From NCBI RefSeq assembly GCF_014652415.1, contig NZ_BMYT01000001.1, positions 682,001 through 746,000 of the forward strand: a stretch of 64,000 nucleotides of DNA, read 5' to 3'. Source of the DNA: Affinundibacterium macrobrachii (GTDB lineage Bacteria; Pseudomonadota; Gammaproteobacteria; Burkholderiales; Burkholderiaceae_D). Within the stretch, counting starts at the first letter, position 1, and every line of letters begins with the position of its first letter. The notes beneath the pieces are model-generated. The model searched no databases. It saw nothing but the letters and a program-made list of their open reading frames with translations, and was not told the origin of the DNA. Below are positions 17,932-26,843 of the stretch, piece after piece. The translations under genes were made by a program, and so were the position numbers.

Positions 17932-18665
17932 TTTCTCTCCAAACTCAATGTAAATATCTGTAGGCTCAAACGCGCTTTTGGGTATTCAATCACTTGCAAA
18001 TTCGCTCGACTCCAATACACCTGTTCTGGCATTGATTCTAAATCTTTGGTGTATGCCAGCATGTCGAGATAATTTCCTTCCAAAACCAACTCCACCTCAT
18101 GTTTATAAATGCTGAGCTCGTCAGGGTTAATCGTAGTTAACTTATTCGCCGCTATTTGATTCACATCCGTCGTCGTTTTCACCGAAGCCTGCGTGCTGAC
18201 TTGTGCAACAGTCGCGCCGTCATTGGGTTTCTCGATTTCGAATAAATTCGCCACAGGTAGACTCTTCAAAGAGATTAATTGCAAACGCTTATTTCGCTTT
18301 AAGATATTTTGCAACAGCGCATCCATCTTATCTGGTGCGACCAATTTCTTATGTAAGTTTGACAAATCAGCGTCCATTAACGTCAGCCTTGTCTTTGCCT
18401 CTGCCAATCTCGCTTTTACATCTGCATCAGGATCTTGCTGCATCGAACTCGACAATTGTGTGAGTTCTCCCTGCAACACATTTATTTGCATTTGATGTGT
18501 TTGTTGCTGTGTTTTAAAAGTCTTTTGCAACTTCAACTGTGGCTCAATCAAAAACGTAAAGCCAAGCAAGAGCACGCCAACACTACATAGCGCAAATAAT
18601 ATTGCGCGTTCACGCATGGACAACGCATCTATTTTTGCCAAGAGACTGGGCCATATTTTCTTCAT
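17916..18665 (-). CDS. mshJ: MSHA biogenesis protein MshJ (PilO-like)
   Basis: 249 aa. A short cytoplasmic N-terminus (MKKIWPSLLAKIDALSMRERA) is followed by a single transmembrane helix (ILFALCSVGVLLLGFTFLI) and a long coiled coil (about 45-115). The C-terminal PilO-type domain then ends the protein (YKHEVELVLEGNYLDMLAYTKDLESMPEQVYWSRANLQVIEYP). It would form the inner-membrane alignment complex with the PilN- and PilM-like proteins encoded just upstream. Its ATG overlaps the stop of the preceding gene as ATGA, a sign of translational coupling. Confidence 0.88.
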   Translation of the reverse strand: MKKIWPSLLAKIDALSMRERAILFALCSVGVLLLGFTFLIEPQLKLQKTFKTQQQTHQMQINVLQGELTQLSSSMQQDPDADVKARLAEAKTRLTLMDADLSNLHKKLVAPDKMDALLQNILKRNKRLQLISLKSLPVANLFEIEKPNDGATVAQVSTQASVKTTTDVNQIAANKLTTINPDELSIYKHEVELVLEGNYLDMLAYTKDLESMPEQVYWSRANLQVIEYPKARLSLQIFTLSLERKWLNL

Positions 18666-19351
18666 GGTGTCTTAGCCCCCGCTGTTTTTTCTTTGTCTGC
18701 TTTTTCTGCCATGCCAGTCGAATGCAATTGAAATTCAAGATAAGGTGCGGGCTCTGGCAATTTTTTTGGATCAGCGGCACTGACGGCAGCAGGCACTGGC
18801 AACATCGGTCTTTCCATTTGCAAGGTCGAAAATGTCTTACCTTGCATAATTGGCTCACGCTTTAACTGTGTCACATATAGCGGTACTAATTCAGCTTGCA
18901 AAGTGCGTCCATTCAAAATCAAATCGTAACCAGCACCTTCCAAAGTAAAACCTGTAATCCACAAATTCTGCGGAATCTGACGCGCAAATGCACTTAAATA
19001 AGACGAGTATCCATCGGTATTTCCGAACTGACTATTTTGTAAAATTTGCGCAATTTGATGGCGACGTAATAGCGATGATTCAATTGCCGCTAGCTCTTGC
19101 GCCAGCGCCGGATTTTTTAAGCGTGCGGCATGCGCTTCACGTAAGGCATTGACTTGGTTGGTCAAAGTCGTGAGCTTGTTCGCGGCCTGCTCAGAATTCA
19201 TTTTCGCCGTATTTACTTGCGCACGCGTATAAACAAATCCCAAGACGACAATCAGTAAACTGAGTGCTAATAAAACAAGCAAGTTCAAAGCAGAAAAGTA
19301 ATCTTTTCGCTTTAATAAACTTGGGTTAAAAAGATTGATTTGCTGACTCAT
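18662..19351 (-). CDS. PilN-like MSHA assembly protein
   Basis: 229 aa. The N-terminus MSQQINLFNPSLLKRKDYFSA is the PilN signature that binds PilM-type proteins. One transmembrane helix follows (LNLLVLLALSLLIVVLGFVY), then a coiled coil and a small periplasmic alpha/beta domain (FARQIPQNLWITGFTLEGAGYDLILNGRTLQAELVPLYVTQLKREPIMQGKTF). In msh nomenclature this corresponds to the second MshI-type protein (MshI2). It overlaps the mshI and mshJ genes by 4 bp on each side. It would link cytoplasmic MshI to periplasmic MshJ and MshK. Confidence 0.87.
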   Translation of the reverse strand: MSQQINLFNPSLLKRKDYFSALNLLVLLALSLLIVVLGFVYTRAQVNTAKMNSEQAANKLTTLTNQVNALREAHAARLKNPALAQELAAIESSLLRRHQIAQILQNSQFGNTDGYSSYLSAFARQIPQNLWITGFTLEGAGYDLILNGRTLQAELVPLYVTQLKREPIMQGKTFSTLQMERPMLPVPAAVSAADPKKLPEPAPYLEFQLHSTGMAEKADKEKTAGAKTP

Positions 19352-20298
19352 GTAGCACTCGCTTCTTGACGTAAAGCTGCACCAATGATCGACAAAAATG
19401 CCCCTTGTCGTTCAGCCGATTTCAGTTCAGGAATTTTCTCTAAATTGACGATCTGAGCGAGATCCATAATCTCAACAGGCAAATACATGTTGCTAGCCAA
19501 ATACTGCTGTAACAATGTTGCGACCTCACCTAATGGAGACACCACCAACTTTGCTGTCGTAATGTAATTATGCTGACGATCAAAGTGATCCAGCGATCTC
19601 TGCAATTCTAAAGAAATTCGCTCAAAACTCGCATCACGTTCTCGTATATCTTGCGTGCCTAAATCAGTTGAGGTGATATCCAATCGCCGCGATAAATACA
19701 ATTCACCACCATAGGTGACGGTTAATAATCCACCATGTACATCAAACGACAGCATTGCCAAACCACGCCCTTCGACCTCGAGGCGAACGGAAAGGTTTCG
19801 TTGCGCCATCTCGGGCACGTCGATCACACTCAAGGGTAACTTCGCATCGGCAAACAAGTTTTGCTGAAGTGACAACTGCTGATTCGCGATTACGATGGCA
19901 ATTAATGATTGATTGCGTCCACCATTTTGTATATCACCGGGAACCGTTAAAACATCAAAACTGGCCGATTCAATTGGATAATCAATCAATTCTTTCAGAC
20001 GCCAAACGAGTGAATTTTTTAATTCATCCGCTGGCACATTGAGTGCGTCCATCGCAAACCATTGGTAATCATTTGCATTTAACTGCAATAAACATTGCTT
20101 TTGCTTGGCTGGTGTCTCGCGCGCCAAGCGTTCTAGCAATACTGGCCACGCTTGTTCGGCTTTCGGATAAAACGATAGAAATTCTAAGACCGGCAAACCA
20201 CCTGAGGAAAATCGAACCGAGGCAGAATAAAGCCCATCCTTACCAAGACGAATTGCCATGATTTCGGCGTTTTTCTTATTTTTTGAGAATAATCCCAT
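19348..20298 (-). CDS. mshI: MSHA biogenesis protein MshI (PilM-like)
   Basis: About 316 aa from ATG 20298 (MGLFSKNKKNAEIMAIRLGKDGLYSASVRF); a TTG at 20310 would add four residues. There is no signal peptide, and the sequence has the actin-like layout of PilM proteins. Recognisable parts are the start of lobe 1, QCLLQLNANDYQWFAMDALNVPADELKNSLVWRLKELIDYPIESASFDVL, a mid region with a beta-rich strand set, and SLDHFDRQHNYITTAKLVVSPLG near the end. It is likely a cytoplasmic component that couples the ATPase MshE to the inner-membrane complex. It begins a tight gene run (mshI to mshL) behind its own candidate promoter at 20328-20356. Confidence 0.87.
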   Translation of the reverse strand: MGLFSKNKKNAEIMAIRLGKDGLYSASVRFSSGGLPVLEFLSFYPKAEQAWPVLLERLARETPAKQKQCLLQLNANDYQWFAMDALNVPADELKNSLVWRLKELIDYPIESASFDVLTVPGDIQNGGRNQSLIAIVIANQQLSLQQNLFADAKLPLSVIDVPEMAQRNLSVRLEVEGRGLAMLSFDVHGGLLTVTYGGELYLSRRLDITSTDLGTQDIRERDASFERISLELQRSLDHFDRQHNYITTAKLVVSPLGEVATLLQQYLASNMYLPVEIMDLAQIVNLEKIPELKSAERQGAFLSIIGAALRQEASAT

Positions 20299-20327
20299 GC
20301 GTAAACCCAATTCAGCAATATTGCTTG

Positions 20328-20356
20328 ACGTTAAGATAATATGAGCTTGTTGTCAA
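20328..20356 (-). promoter_or_regulatory. Candidate sigma-70 promoter for mshI-mshN
   Basis: On the minus strand a perfect -35 TTGACA (20351-20356) is followed after 17 bp by TAACGT (20328-20333), a weak -10. It sits in the 176-bp gap between mshQ and mshI, about 30 bp before the mshI start. Confidence 0.4.
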
Positions 20357-20474
20357 TCATTGCGCTTTGTTTTGTTGTCGTATTGATGATGTTCGCCCAC
20401 TTGATCGACTTGTATTGTGCAAGTGCGAAATGAACGTGGCGCGATCGCTGCATCGCTGCAGTCGAACTCTCAGC

Positions 20475-23400
20475 TCAATGAACTTCTCTCACATAAATAA
20501 ATTGATTTGATTTCTTATATGCTCCAAATTTGACTTTACCTGTTGGATTAATTGCCGTGGCACCACCTCGCCAAGGAAACTTAAGCCAATTGCTAACCGG
20601 AATATCCATATCCAAGAAACCACTATTACCTAAGCCAGGTTTGGAAAATTTTAATTGACTCTGACCAGCAACCAACTTCCCTGTCGCACTCACCGTCGCA
20701 ATGGTTTCGCCCGCACTTAATTTGTTCGTTGCCGTTTCTGGACTATAAAAAATCAGGCCGTTACCGGAACTTGGCGCAAGGATAGGCGTACAACTATCAT
20801 CACTATTTCTTCTCCATTGATCAGCGATTCGATATTCAGCAAAAAATGGCACAGGCAAATCCAACATTTCTGAACCGTAAGCACTTTGCAACTTCAAACG
20901 ACCATAGCGTTGCAAACTCTTTCCTAGTAAAACCGCAGTACCTGCGGGAACCTCGCCATCACTTGGATTCGCCAAGACATCGATCAAGGTTTCATTCGCT
21001 AAAGCGGTTGGTCGAGAGATTTGATGCTTTGCTGACGCATTTAGCGTGCCGCTAAGCCATGTGCCGGTCGGTGCTGTCGCACTAGAACTTAGTACCGCGC
21101 CAGCAGGGGCACCGCTGATTGTGAATGCGTAACTTGCGTAGACTGTAGGAATAAATTTCGCGTAAACGCTGGTGTAATTTTGCGTTGTCGTGTTCGTGCT
21201 GTTTTGCGCAGTCATTGTGAAATTAGTGGTGAATCCATCTTGTCCAAAATAGGTGAATGCTGTGGCGGGCGTGCAGGCTTCAACAACAGCCGCACCACTA
21301 ATTAAAAAGTGATGGGGAATAAATCGACCAAAATAATTCGTTGGTGCGAGGTTAGCGAACTGACATCCATACTTACCACCAACCAGGCTATTCGATGTGT
21401 CATTCGTACAATCGCCATTCGCCACGTCAGCGGATCCAGAACTGCTGACAAAACTATCGTCATAGACGCCGCGTGGTTTAAATCTAAAATAGCCAACTTC
21501 GTCATACTTAAATTCACTACCTGTAGCACCGTTTCCGTTTAACGAATTGGCGGCAAGCGTAAATTCTCCGGTTAGATTTCCAGTGCCAGGTGCTGGCCTA
21601 CCACCATTGATCACGGACGGAACATTCAACCACTCAAGTAAAGCAGGATTCACTTTAGGCGTGCCATCGTAACCAACGACACTAGTATTTGCGGTTAAGC
21701 TAAAGTTCGCACCAGCAGTAATGATTGGCGTTGCTGTTGGGTTATTTCCTGCTGCATCTGCATTGGCGCTTGAAGTAATCGTTGTAAAGTTGGTTGGACG
21801 AACTGAGAATCCATCCGACGAACAAGCTGTCACAGGTGCAACGCCTGCGCTTTCACGCACTCGACATCCTACATGTTTGTAGGCTCTGGCAAGCAGCAAA
21901 TCTGCAGTGAGTGTTTTTCTACCATTGTCTGCCGCTGCAAAAGTTAAATTTTGTGATGCGATTGGCGTTATAGCGGAACACGACGCTGCACTCGTTTTAT
22001 CGTAGAGTTCAACAACGACATTTCCAGTATAGGCGTTGGCAAGTGCGCCAGATGCTTGCAGCGCTAAAACATCAAAACGAAAGCCTGTGTTGGCCAATTT
22101 CGTATACAGCGGAGTGCGGTCAGTCTCAACATACGCTAAACCAGTTTCCATACACTCGAATTTAGCAACACAAGGTGTATTGGCTATCGTTATTTGGCAG
22201 CTTGCTTGCGCTACACCATTCACTACACAGCGCGTACCATTCAGCGGCAATTTACTCAAACCACTAGCGAACATCGTGTATGTGCCAGCAGACGCAGCAT
22301 TGGCTTGAAGAACGAGATTCGCGATGCTAGCAGCCGATCCCAAAGAAAAAGTCGACGGTGTCCAACTCGTTCCAGTTGCGGTAGGAGAAAAAGAAATAGA
22401 TCCAGTTAACGTACCCGTATTCACAATATTCAAATCTGGGCATGGAACGATAGGAGAAGTACAGGCAAGCACTTGAACTGGTTCAGGACATTGCGTTGCA
22501 CTGCCATCATGACGAATTTCGATATGATCGTAATCCGGTACCACGGTTGATCCAATCACAAAGTCATAACTGAAGGTGTACACACCGGGCGCGGTAAAAT
22601 CATAGGCTATACCTATCCCTGTATCTTGCAAGGTCGTTGTAATGGTGTTGCTCAATGCACCTGCTTGTTGAACGGAGCAATTCGGAGAGCCATTGGAGAA
22701 AAATGTATTCCAACCCGCTGCACAATAACTACTGAAAGTACCGACAGTACTACCGCCAAGTGGCGGCGTTGGTGGCGCACGTTCGCGGAAAGACTCTACG
22801 ATAGTTCCTGCAGTCGGTAATGCGGTGCTGGTTGGGCAAGGATTAGCACCACCCAGACTAGAGTAAGTTCCCACTATGCGATAGGTACCGGCAACATTCA
22901 CACCACACCCACTATCGCTACCACCAAGGTAAGTATCAAACACATGATAATAACGCACTGGATTAGATGCGCTAACCGCATAGCCAGCGGGAATCGTCAA
23001 AGTCACTTCTGCGGTTAAAAAATCAAATGGTGTGGTGTACTTCCACAAAATTGATACTTGCGGGCCATTTGTAATACCCAATAAATTTGTCGCTCTTTGT
23101 TGGACGCCAGGAACAGCTGGATTAGCAGGTAATGCGGCTGAAATACTGTAAGTGTTATACATACCGCCACTTGGGTTAAAGGTGCTGACGGTGTGTGATG
23201 GGCCATACAAGCGTCCATTGGCACGAATGAACACACCATTATTTAAGCTATTTGGATTGGTTTGTGGTAAGGCAGTCGGACTATAAACTTGACCAGTATT
23301 ATTCAAACGTCGCACTTGTATCTTGCTCGACCTGTCTATATAAAAATGCAGGCCATTCGTTGCATTCGTTCCGCCTGTGCTATTAAATTCTATGGTGGTT

Positions 23401-23516
23401 TGCGCACGAACTTCATGCATAGAAAAACCAATGATAGTGACCAAGAAAGACACGCAAAAAGTCCAGTAAATTCTGGCATAAGATTGAAGTAATTGATTGC
23501 GCCTTTGCTTACTCAT
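20475..23516 (-). CDS. mshQ: MSHA biogenesis protein MshQ, large exported DUF6701-type protein
   Basis: About 1013 aa from ATG 23516 (MSKQRRNQ). A hydrophobic signal or anchor (YWTFCVSFLVTIIGFSMHEVRA) is followed by an entirely extracytoplasmic-looking, Ser/Thr/Gly/Asn-rich protein. The C-terminal half (about residue 460 on) matches the MshQ/DUF6701 pattern: FRFDVLALQ, VELYDKTS, CRVRESAG, SSDGFSVRPTNF, DEVGYFRFKPRGVYDD, NYFGRFIPHHFLIS, YGRLKLQSAYGSEMLDLPVPFFAEYR, DSCTPILA. The N-terminal part (about 45-450) does not look like the LamG-type domain I would expect. Its many cysteines suggest disulfides. A role as a pilus-tip or surface adhesin is plausible from size and position but inferred. 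Confidence 0.85.
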   Translation of the reverse strand: MSKQRRNQLLQSYARIYWTFCVSFLVTIIGFSMHEVRAQTTIEFNSTGGTNATNGLHFYIDRSSKIQVRRLNNTGQVYSPTALPQTNPNSLNNGVFIRANGRLYGPSHTVSTFNPSGGMYNTYSISAALPANPAVPGVQQRATNLLGITNGPQVSILWKYTTPFDFLTAEVTLTIPAGYAVSASNPVRYYHVFDTYLGGSDSGCGVNVAGTYRIVGTYSSLGGANPCPTSTALPTAGTIVESFRERAPPTPPLGGSTVGTFSSYCAAGWNTFFSNGSPNCSVQQAGALSNTITTTLQDTGIGIAYDFTAPGVYTFSYDFVIGSTVVPDYDHIEIRHDGSATQCPEPVQVLACTSPIVPCPDLNIVNTGTLTGSISFSPTATGTSWTPSTFSLGSAASIANLVLQANAASAGTYTMFASGLSKLPLNGTRCVVNGVAQASCQITIANTPCVAKFECMETGLAYVETDRTPLYTKLANTGFRFDVLALQASGALANAYTGNVVVELYDKTSAASCSAITPIASQNLTFAAADNGRKTLTADLLLARAYKHVGCRVRESAGVAPVTACSSDGFSVRPTNFTTITSSANADAAGNNPTATPIITAGANFSLTANTSVVGYDGTPKVNPALLEWLNVPSVINGGRPAPGTGNLTGEFTLAANSLNGNGATGSEFKYDEVGYFRFKPRGVYDDSFVSSSGSADVANGDCTNDTSNSLVGGKYGCQFANLAPTNYFGRFIPHHFLISGAAVVEACTPATAFTYFGQDGFTTNFTMTAQNSTNTTTQNYTSVYAKFIPTVYASYAFTISGAPAGAVLSSSATAPTGTWLSGTLNASAKHQISRPTALANETLIDVLANPSDGEVPAGTAVLLGKSLQRYGRLKLQSAYGSEMLDLPVPFFAEYRIADQWRRNSDDSCTPILAPSSGNGLIFYSPETATNKLSAGETIATVSATGKLVAGQSQLKFSKPGLGNSGFLDMDIPVSNWLKFPWRGGATAINPTGKVKFGAYKKSNQFIYVREVH

Positions 23517-23580
23517 TTTTAAGCCTAATAAAATCACACTTACTCAAACAAATTCAATTAAATTTAACAAGAAAATATCA

Positions 23581-24105
23581 TTAACACGGTAGATCTGTTG
23601 CAAGGCCCGTAACACCAATTCTGCAAGTACTAATACTTGCAGAAATTTGCCGCTCAACAAAATCACTTGAAGGAGCATTGCCTGAACGCCCTGTCGAAGT
23701 AATTTGGTAAACACGTATCGTATTTTCAGCCTCTGTGGTCGTCGTAAGTTGACAATCAATCGTCACATTAAATCCGGTCAATGCGCCGTCCAAAGTTGGT
23801 GCGGCCATGCCCGCAGTACAGCCGTTAAAAATGGTATTCACAACTGCGGCATTCTCTGGTGCTAATATTGCATAGGTAGCCGCTTCAATTCCCGCCTTTG
23901 CTGCTTGATAAGCCAACACACCTCGCACATCTTGATTGGAAATCGTGCGTTGCGAGGTATAAATCGACAGCATAAAGATCCCTAATGCGGCCAAAATCAC
24001 TAGCAAAAAAATAGCCGATATCAATGAAAAACCGCGAGCTGCCAATTTACGCGGCAACTTAGCTGGTGACCGGCTTTTCAATTGATTTAACACCTTATGG
24101 CACAT
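23581..24105 (-). CDS. mshP: MSHA minor pilin-like protein MshP
   Basis: 174 aa. A basic leader (SRSPAKLPRKLAARG) precedes the hydrophobic helix FSLISAIFLLVILAALGIFMLSIY, giving a type III prepilin cleavage site at G/F. The usual Glu at position 5 of the mature protein is replaced by Ser (FSLIS), as in GspK- and PilX-type tip proteins. The C-terminal domain contains RVYQITSTGRSG and paired cysteines (C at ISTCRIG and the terminal Cys). It overlaps mshO by 11 bp and precedes mshQ. It probably belongs to a tip complex with MshC, MshD and MshO. Confidence 0.87.
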   Translation of the reverse strand: MCHKVLNQLKSRSPAKLPRKLAARGFSLISAIFLLVILAALGIFMLSIYTSQRTISNQDVRGVLAYQAAKAGIEAATYAILAPENAAVVNTIFNGCTAGMAAPTLDGALTGFNVTIDCQLTTTTEAENTIRVYQITSTGRSGNAPSSDFVERQISASISTCRIGVTGLATDLPC

Positions 24106-24931
24106 TGCTAATGTTCACATCCTGATATAAGTTAACCGATTCACCTGCGCGCAATAATCCCAAACTAATCGATAACACGGCGCTACGCTCAGTAACGCCA
24201 CTGGCATAATTAAAGCTACAGCTTGACACATGTTCCGCCAACAATGGTTGAGTCGCATTTGCAGGAAGTACGGGACAGGTGCCTAATGCTGACACAATCG
24301 CATAGTTTGACACACGATACAGACGTCCAGTTCCATTACCACCTGCATCGGTTCCTGCACCTTGACAAACAAAGCTGACCGCCGGACTCGCCCCTGGTAA
24401 CACGAAAAATCGTTTAGCCGGCGACTCAATTGGATTTTGGATAGCTGTACTTAAATTGATCGTGGCATTTGTGGAACCGGCACCTACAATTCCGCGATAA
24501 CTTGCCTGATAAGCATCGGCACCGGGTATGCCTAAGTTGTACACCACAATAAAATCACCTGCTTGTGGCGCACTATTCAGTGGACCAATCACATCAAACT
24601 GTGTACCAGAGGTACTCTCAAACTGCATGACATTGCCGGGTTCAGCAGCACGATAACGACCACCATCTTTGGTAATCAAAAATTCAACGCAAGTCGTATC
24701 AGCTTGACGCACACTATTTGGCAATGCCAAATGCAAATCGCGTGACATGCGCCGAATTGCGGAATTCGCACTTTCTGTGAGTTCTGCACGTCGACTCAAA
24801 TCGCGATATTGCTCAATTGGTCGGCTAATAAAACTCGCGGCAACAACCGCCAAAATCCCAGTAATCACGATCACAATGATCGCTTCAACCAAGGTAAAAC
24901 CACGCTGATAAGTAGAAACAGAAATTTGCAT
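24095..24931 (-). CDS. mshO: MSHA minor pilin-like protein MshO
   Basis: 278 aa. A short leader (MQISVSTYQRG) precedes FTLVEAIIVIVITGILAVVAASF, with the prepilin-peptidase site G/F and Glu5 in place. The size and C-terminal domain (RRMSRDLHLALPNSVR, then VYNLGIPGADAYQASYRG, ending LSISLGLLRAGESVNLYQDVNISNVP) fit the large GspJ/PilW-like minor pilins. The gene starts 1 bp after mshD and overlaps mshP, so these genes are likely coupled. It probably contributes to pilus initiation or tip structure. Confidence 0.88.
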   Translation of the reverse strand: MQISVSTYQRGFTLVEAIIVIVITGILAVVAASFISRPIEQYRDLSRRAELTESANSAIRRMSRDLHLALPNSVRQADTTCVEFLITKDGGRYRAAEPGNVMQFESTSGTQFDVIGPLNSAPQAGDFIVVYNLGIPGADAYQASYRGIVGAGSTNATINLSTAIQNPIESPAKRFFVLPGASPAVSFVCQGAGTDAGGNGTGRLYRVSNYAIVSALGTCPVLPANATQPLLAEHVSSCSFNYASGVTERSAVLSISLGLLRAGESVNLYQDVNISNVP

Positions 24932-24932
24932 A

Positions 24933-25502
24933 TCAAGGCGTCGCTCTAGGCGCGTAACGGTAACGATAACCAGTCAAACTAACGCTTAAATTATCAACAC
25001 TAACAGTAACATCAATACGGATACGATCACCGCCTAAGTCTTCAGTTTCTTGCACGCTTGCGCTGTAGCTTCCTAATCCCACAATCACTTGCCCTTGAAT
25101 ATCTTTAATCGGATCAGCGGGTGTCATCTCGAAATTATGATAATCGCCAACATTATCAAAGCGCGGCGAACCATATCGTGTCTCGCCCGCAGTTGGCCCC
25201 AATCCCTGTACGCTGGTCGCACAACCAGCTGGATTATTCGCAGTCATTGCGTTAGCGTCATCTGGGTCGCAATAAGTAAATGCCTGTAACTGTACTTCTT
25301 CCAATAATGATTCGGCAATCGCCAGAGCTTGCTTTTCACGCAGAGGATCGGTGCTCGCCACGCTAGTTAAGTTCATAATTCGCGTCACCCCAATTACGGC
25401 AACACTGACAATTAAAATGAATAAGATTAATTCCACAAGCGTGACGCCAACTTGTCGGGCGTTGATTAGCCTTGTTCTAGTGATCTGAGCTTTAGTGTAC
25501 AT
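24933..25502 (-). CDS. mshD: MSHA minor pilin-like protein MshD
   Basis: 189 aa. The leader MYTKAQITRTRLINARQVG precedes VTLVELILFILIVSVAVIGVTRIMNL; Glu5 is present and the residue after the Gly is Val rather than Phe. The soluble domain begins REKQALAIAESLLEEVQLQAFTYCDPDD, as in GspI/PilV-type minor pilins, and carries two cysteines (TYCDPDD and AGCATS). It overlaps mshC by 11 bp. Expected in the inner membrane before assembly into the pilus. Confidence 0.88.
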   Translation of the reverse strand: MYTKAQITRTRLINARQVGVTLVELILFILIVSVAVIGVTRIMNLTSVASTDPLREKQALAIAESLLEEVQLQAFTYCDPDDANAMTANNPAGCATSVQGLGPTAGETRYGSPRFDNVGDYHNFEMTPADPIKDIQGQVIVGLGSYSASVQETEDLGGDRIRIDVTVSVDNLSVSLTGYRYRYAPRATP

Positions 25503-26016
25503 AGCCGGTCTCAGCTTCTACACGAATTGTGCCGACAGCTAGCGTTGCATTCTGAAATAAGCTCACAGTTTGCACAGTATTTGGATTGGGTTGGCCCAAG
25601 GCGTTAAATGAAAATACGGCACCTGCGCCAAAACTTACATCGGCGGGAGCGGTTCTGCGAAACCAATTTTGCTCACCAGGACTCATCACAGGAGCACCGG
25701 CGTCGTTCTGACAATTCGTATTCACTTGCACATACGTTAGGCAAATTACGCCATCTGCTTGTCCGATTTGCACCCAAACTGGACGACGCTGAGCAATCGC
25801 CGTCTTTTGCGCGAAACGAATCATGTTTTGGGTTTGATCAAAAAAACCGCGAGCATCAAAATCAACTCGATCTGAGAATCGAGGAAGTGCAATCGCGGAG
25901 AGAATACCAAATACAACCAGCACTAAAATCAACTCAACCATCGTAAAACCGTGATTGAATCTGGTTCTGCATGTGCTTGTAAATGTGTCTGTAATAGTGG
26001 GCAAAAAATTTCGCAT
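25492..26016 (-). CDS. mshC: MSHA minor pilin-like protein MshC
   Basis: 174 aa. A long leader (about 23 aa ending FNHG) precedes FTMVELILVLVVFGILSAIALPRF with Glu5, then a GspH/FimT-like domain (FFDQTQNMIRFAQKTAIAQRRPVWVQIGQADGVICLTYVQVNTNCQND). Two cysteines may form a disulfide. No clear Shine-Dalgarno precedes the ATG at 26016. Between the pilin gene and this one lies a strong nested inverted repeat (26069-26159) that could lower read-through and so keep minor pilins below the major pilin. Confidence 0.87.
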   Translation of the reverse strand: MRNFLPTITDTFTSTCRTRFNHGFTMVELILVLVVFGILSAIALPRFSDRVDFDARGFFDQTQNMIRFAQKTAIAQRRPVWVQIGQADGVICLTYVQVNTNCQNDAGAPVMSPGEQNWFRRTAPADVSFGAGAVFSFNALGQPNPNTVQTVSLFQNATLAVGTIRVEAETGYVH

Positions 26017-26068
26017 AAGAAGGCAATCAATTTAAGCAGAAAAATAAATGACACCGAATGCGGAAGAA

Positions 26069-26159
26069 AGTCTGTTTTGAATTCTCCGTGTAGAAATCAT
26101 GGACTAGATTTCTACACATTAAAAATTAATTTGATTTCAATTTAGATTCAAAACAGACT
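26069..26159 (-). repeat. Nested inverted repeat between pilin gene and mshC (possible attenuator)
   Basis: Outer perfect 14-bp arms AGTCTGTTTTGAAT (26069-26082) and ATTCAAAACAGACT (26146-26159) enclose a second perfect hairpin GTGTAGAAATC (26088-26098) / GATTTCTACAC (26107-26117). On the minus strand it starts about 20 bp after the pilin stop and is followed only by TTTCTT, so a partial terminator or mRNA stabiliser is more likely than a full stop. Confidence 0.7.
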
Positions 26160-26180
26160 AGAAAATCTATAGCAGTATGA

Positions 26181-26639
26181 TTACGCGCAGTTTGCTGCCG
26201 TCAATCCCGTGGCATTGTAAGTCGGTGGCGAACCCGCAGCGGCTGGAACCGTGTAAGTCACAGCACAGTTAGGATGATTGGCATCTGCTGAGACACGAAA
26301 CACCGTTGCAGAGGTCACCGTCAATACGAAGTCAGGTGTGGATAAACCTGCTGCAACTGGAATACCAGTTAAGGCTGTTGTTGGGTATCCGTTCGCCATC
26401 GGAATCGTTGCGCCTTCCATCACGACAGAAGTATTAGGTGCGAGTTGCTGCGTCAATTGTATCGAACGCGCCAAAGCAGCACCTGATTTTAGTGAGGCCA
26501 ATGCACCATTCATCTTGGCGATACGCGCTTCTGTTTGTAAAGCGGCAAATCGTGGCAATGCATAGGCAGAGAGCAATGCCAAAATCGTAATCACGACGAT
26601 CAATTCAATTAAAGTAAAACCAGTTTGCGTCTTTTTCAT
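26181..26639 (-). CDS. mshA: MSHA-type type IV pilin (major pilin MshA/MshB-like)
   Basis: About 152 aa from ATG 26639, with GGAAAAAG upstream; the TTG at 26651 is less likely. Six-residue leader MKKTQT and G precede FTLIELIVVITILALLSAYALPRF, a textbook prepilin site with Phe1 and Glu5. The C-terminus holds a cysteine pair (HPNCAVTYTV ... TAANCA) that would form the D-loop. It is the only pilin-sized gene in the locus, so I take it as the major subunit; an MshB-like minor pilin is the alternative. It sits between mshG and mshC, as in other msh loci, with a nested hairpin behind it. Confidence 0.88.
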   Translation of the reverse strand: MKKTQTGFTLIELIVVITILALLSAYALPRFAALQTEARIAKMNGALASLKSGAALARSIQLTQQLAPNTSVVMEGATIPMANGYPTTALTGIPVAAGLSTPDFVLTVTSATVFRVSADANHPNCAVTYTVPAAAGSPPTYNATGLTAANCA

Positions 26640-26843
26640 TGCTTTTTCCAATCAGTTATTTCAATCTATCTATTCAAATACTTCTTGTCATTTTTTCGAT
26701 TCATCCACAAAATCCACAATACCACTTTGATAAAGTTTCACTGTTTGACTTGTGCTCTTACATCATAACAAACTTTTTGATAAATCCTCTACGATAAATC
26801 GCAAAGGCACGTGACAAATACCAGAGTCAATATTATTGCATCA

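Noticed and set aside
26801-26818. Sigma-54-like site upstream of the pilin gene (minus strand TTTGTCACGTGCCTTTGC)
   Set aside because: The -24 element has GT for GG and the spacing to the GC element is 11 rather than 10, so it does not match the consensus.
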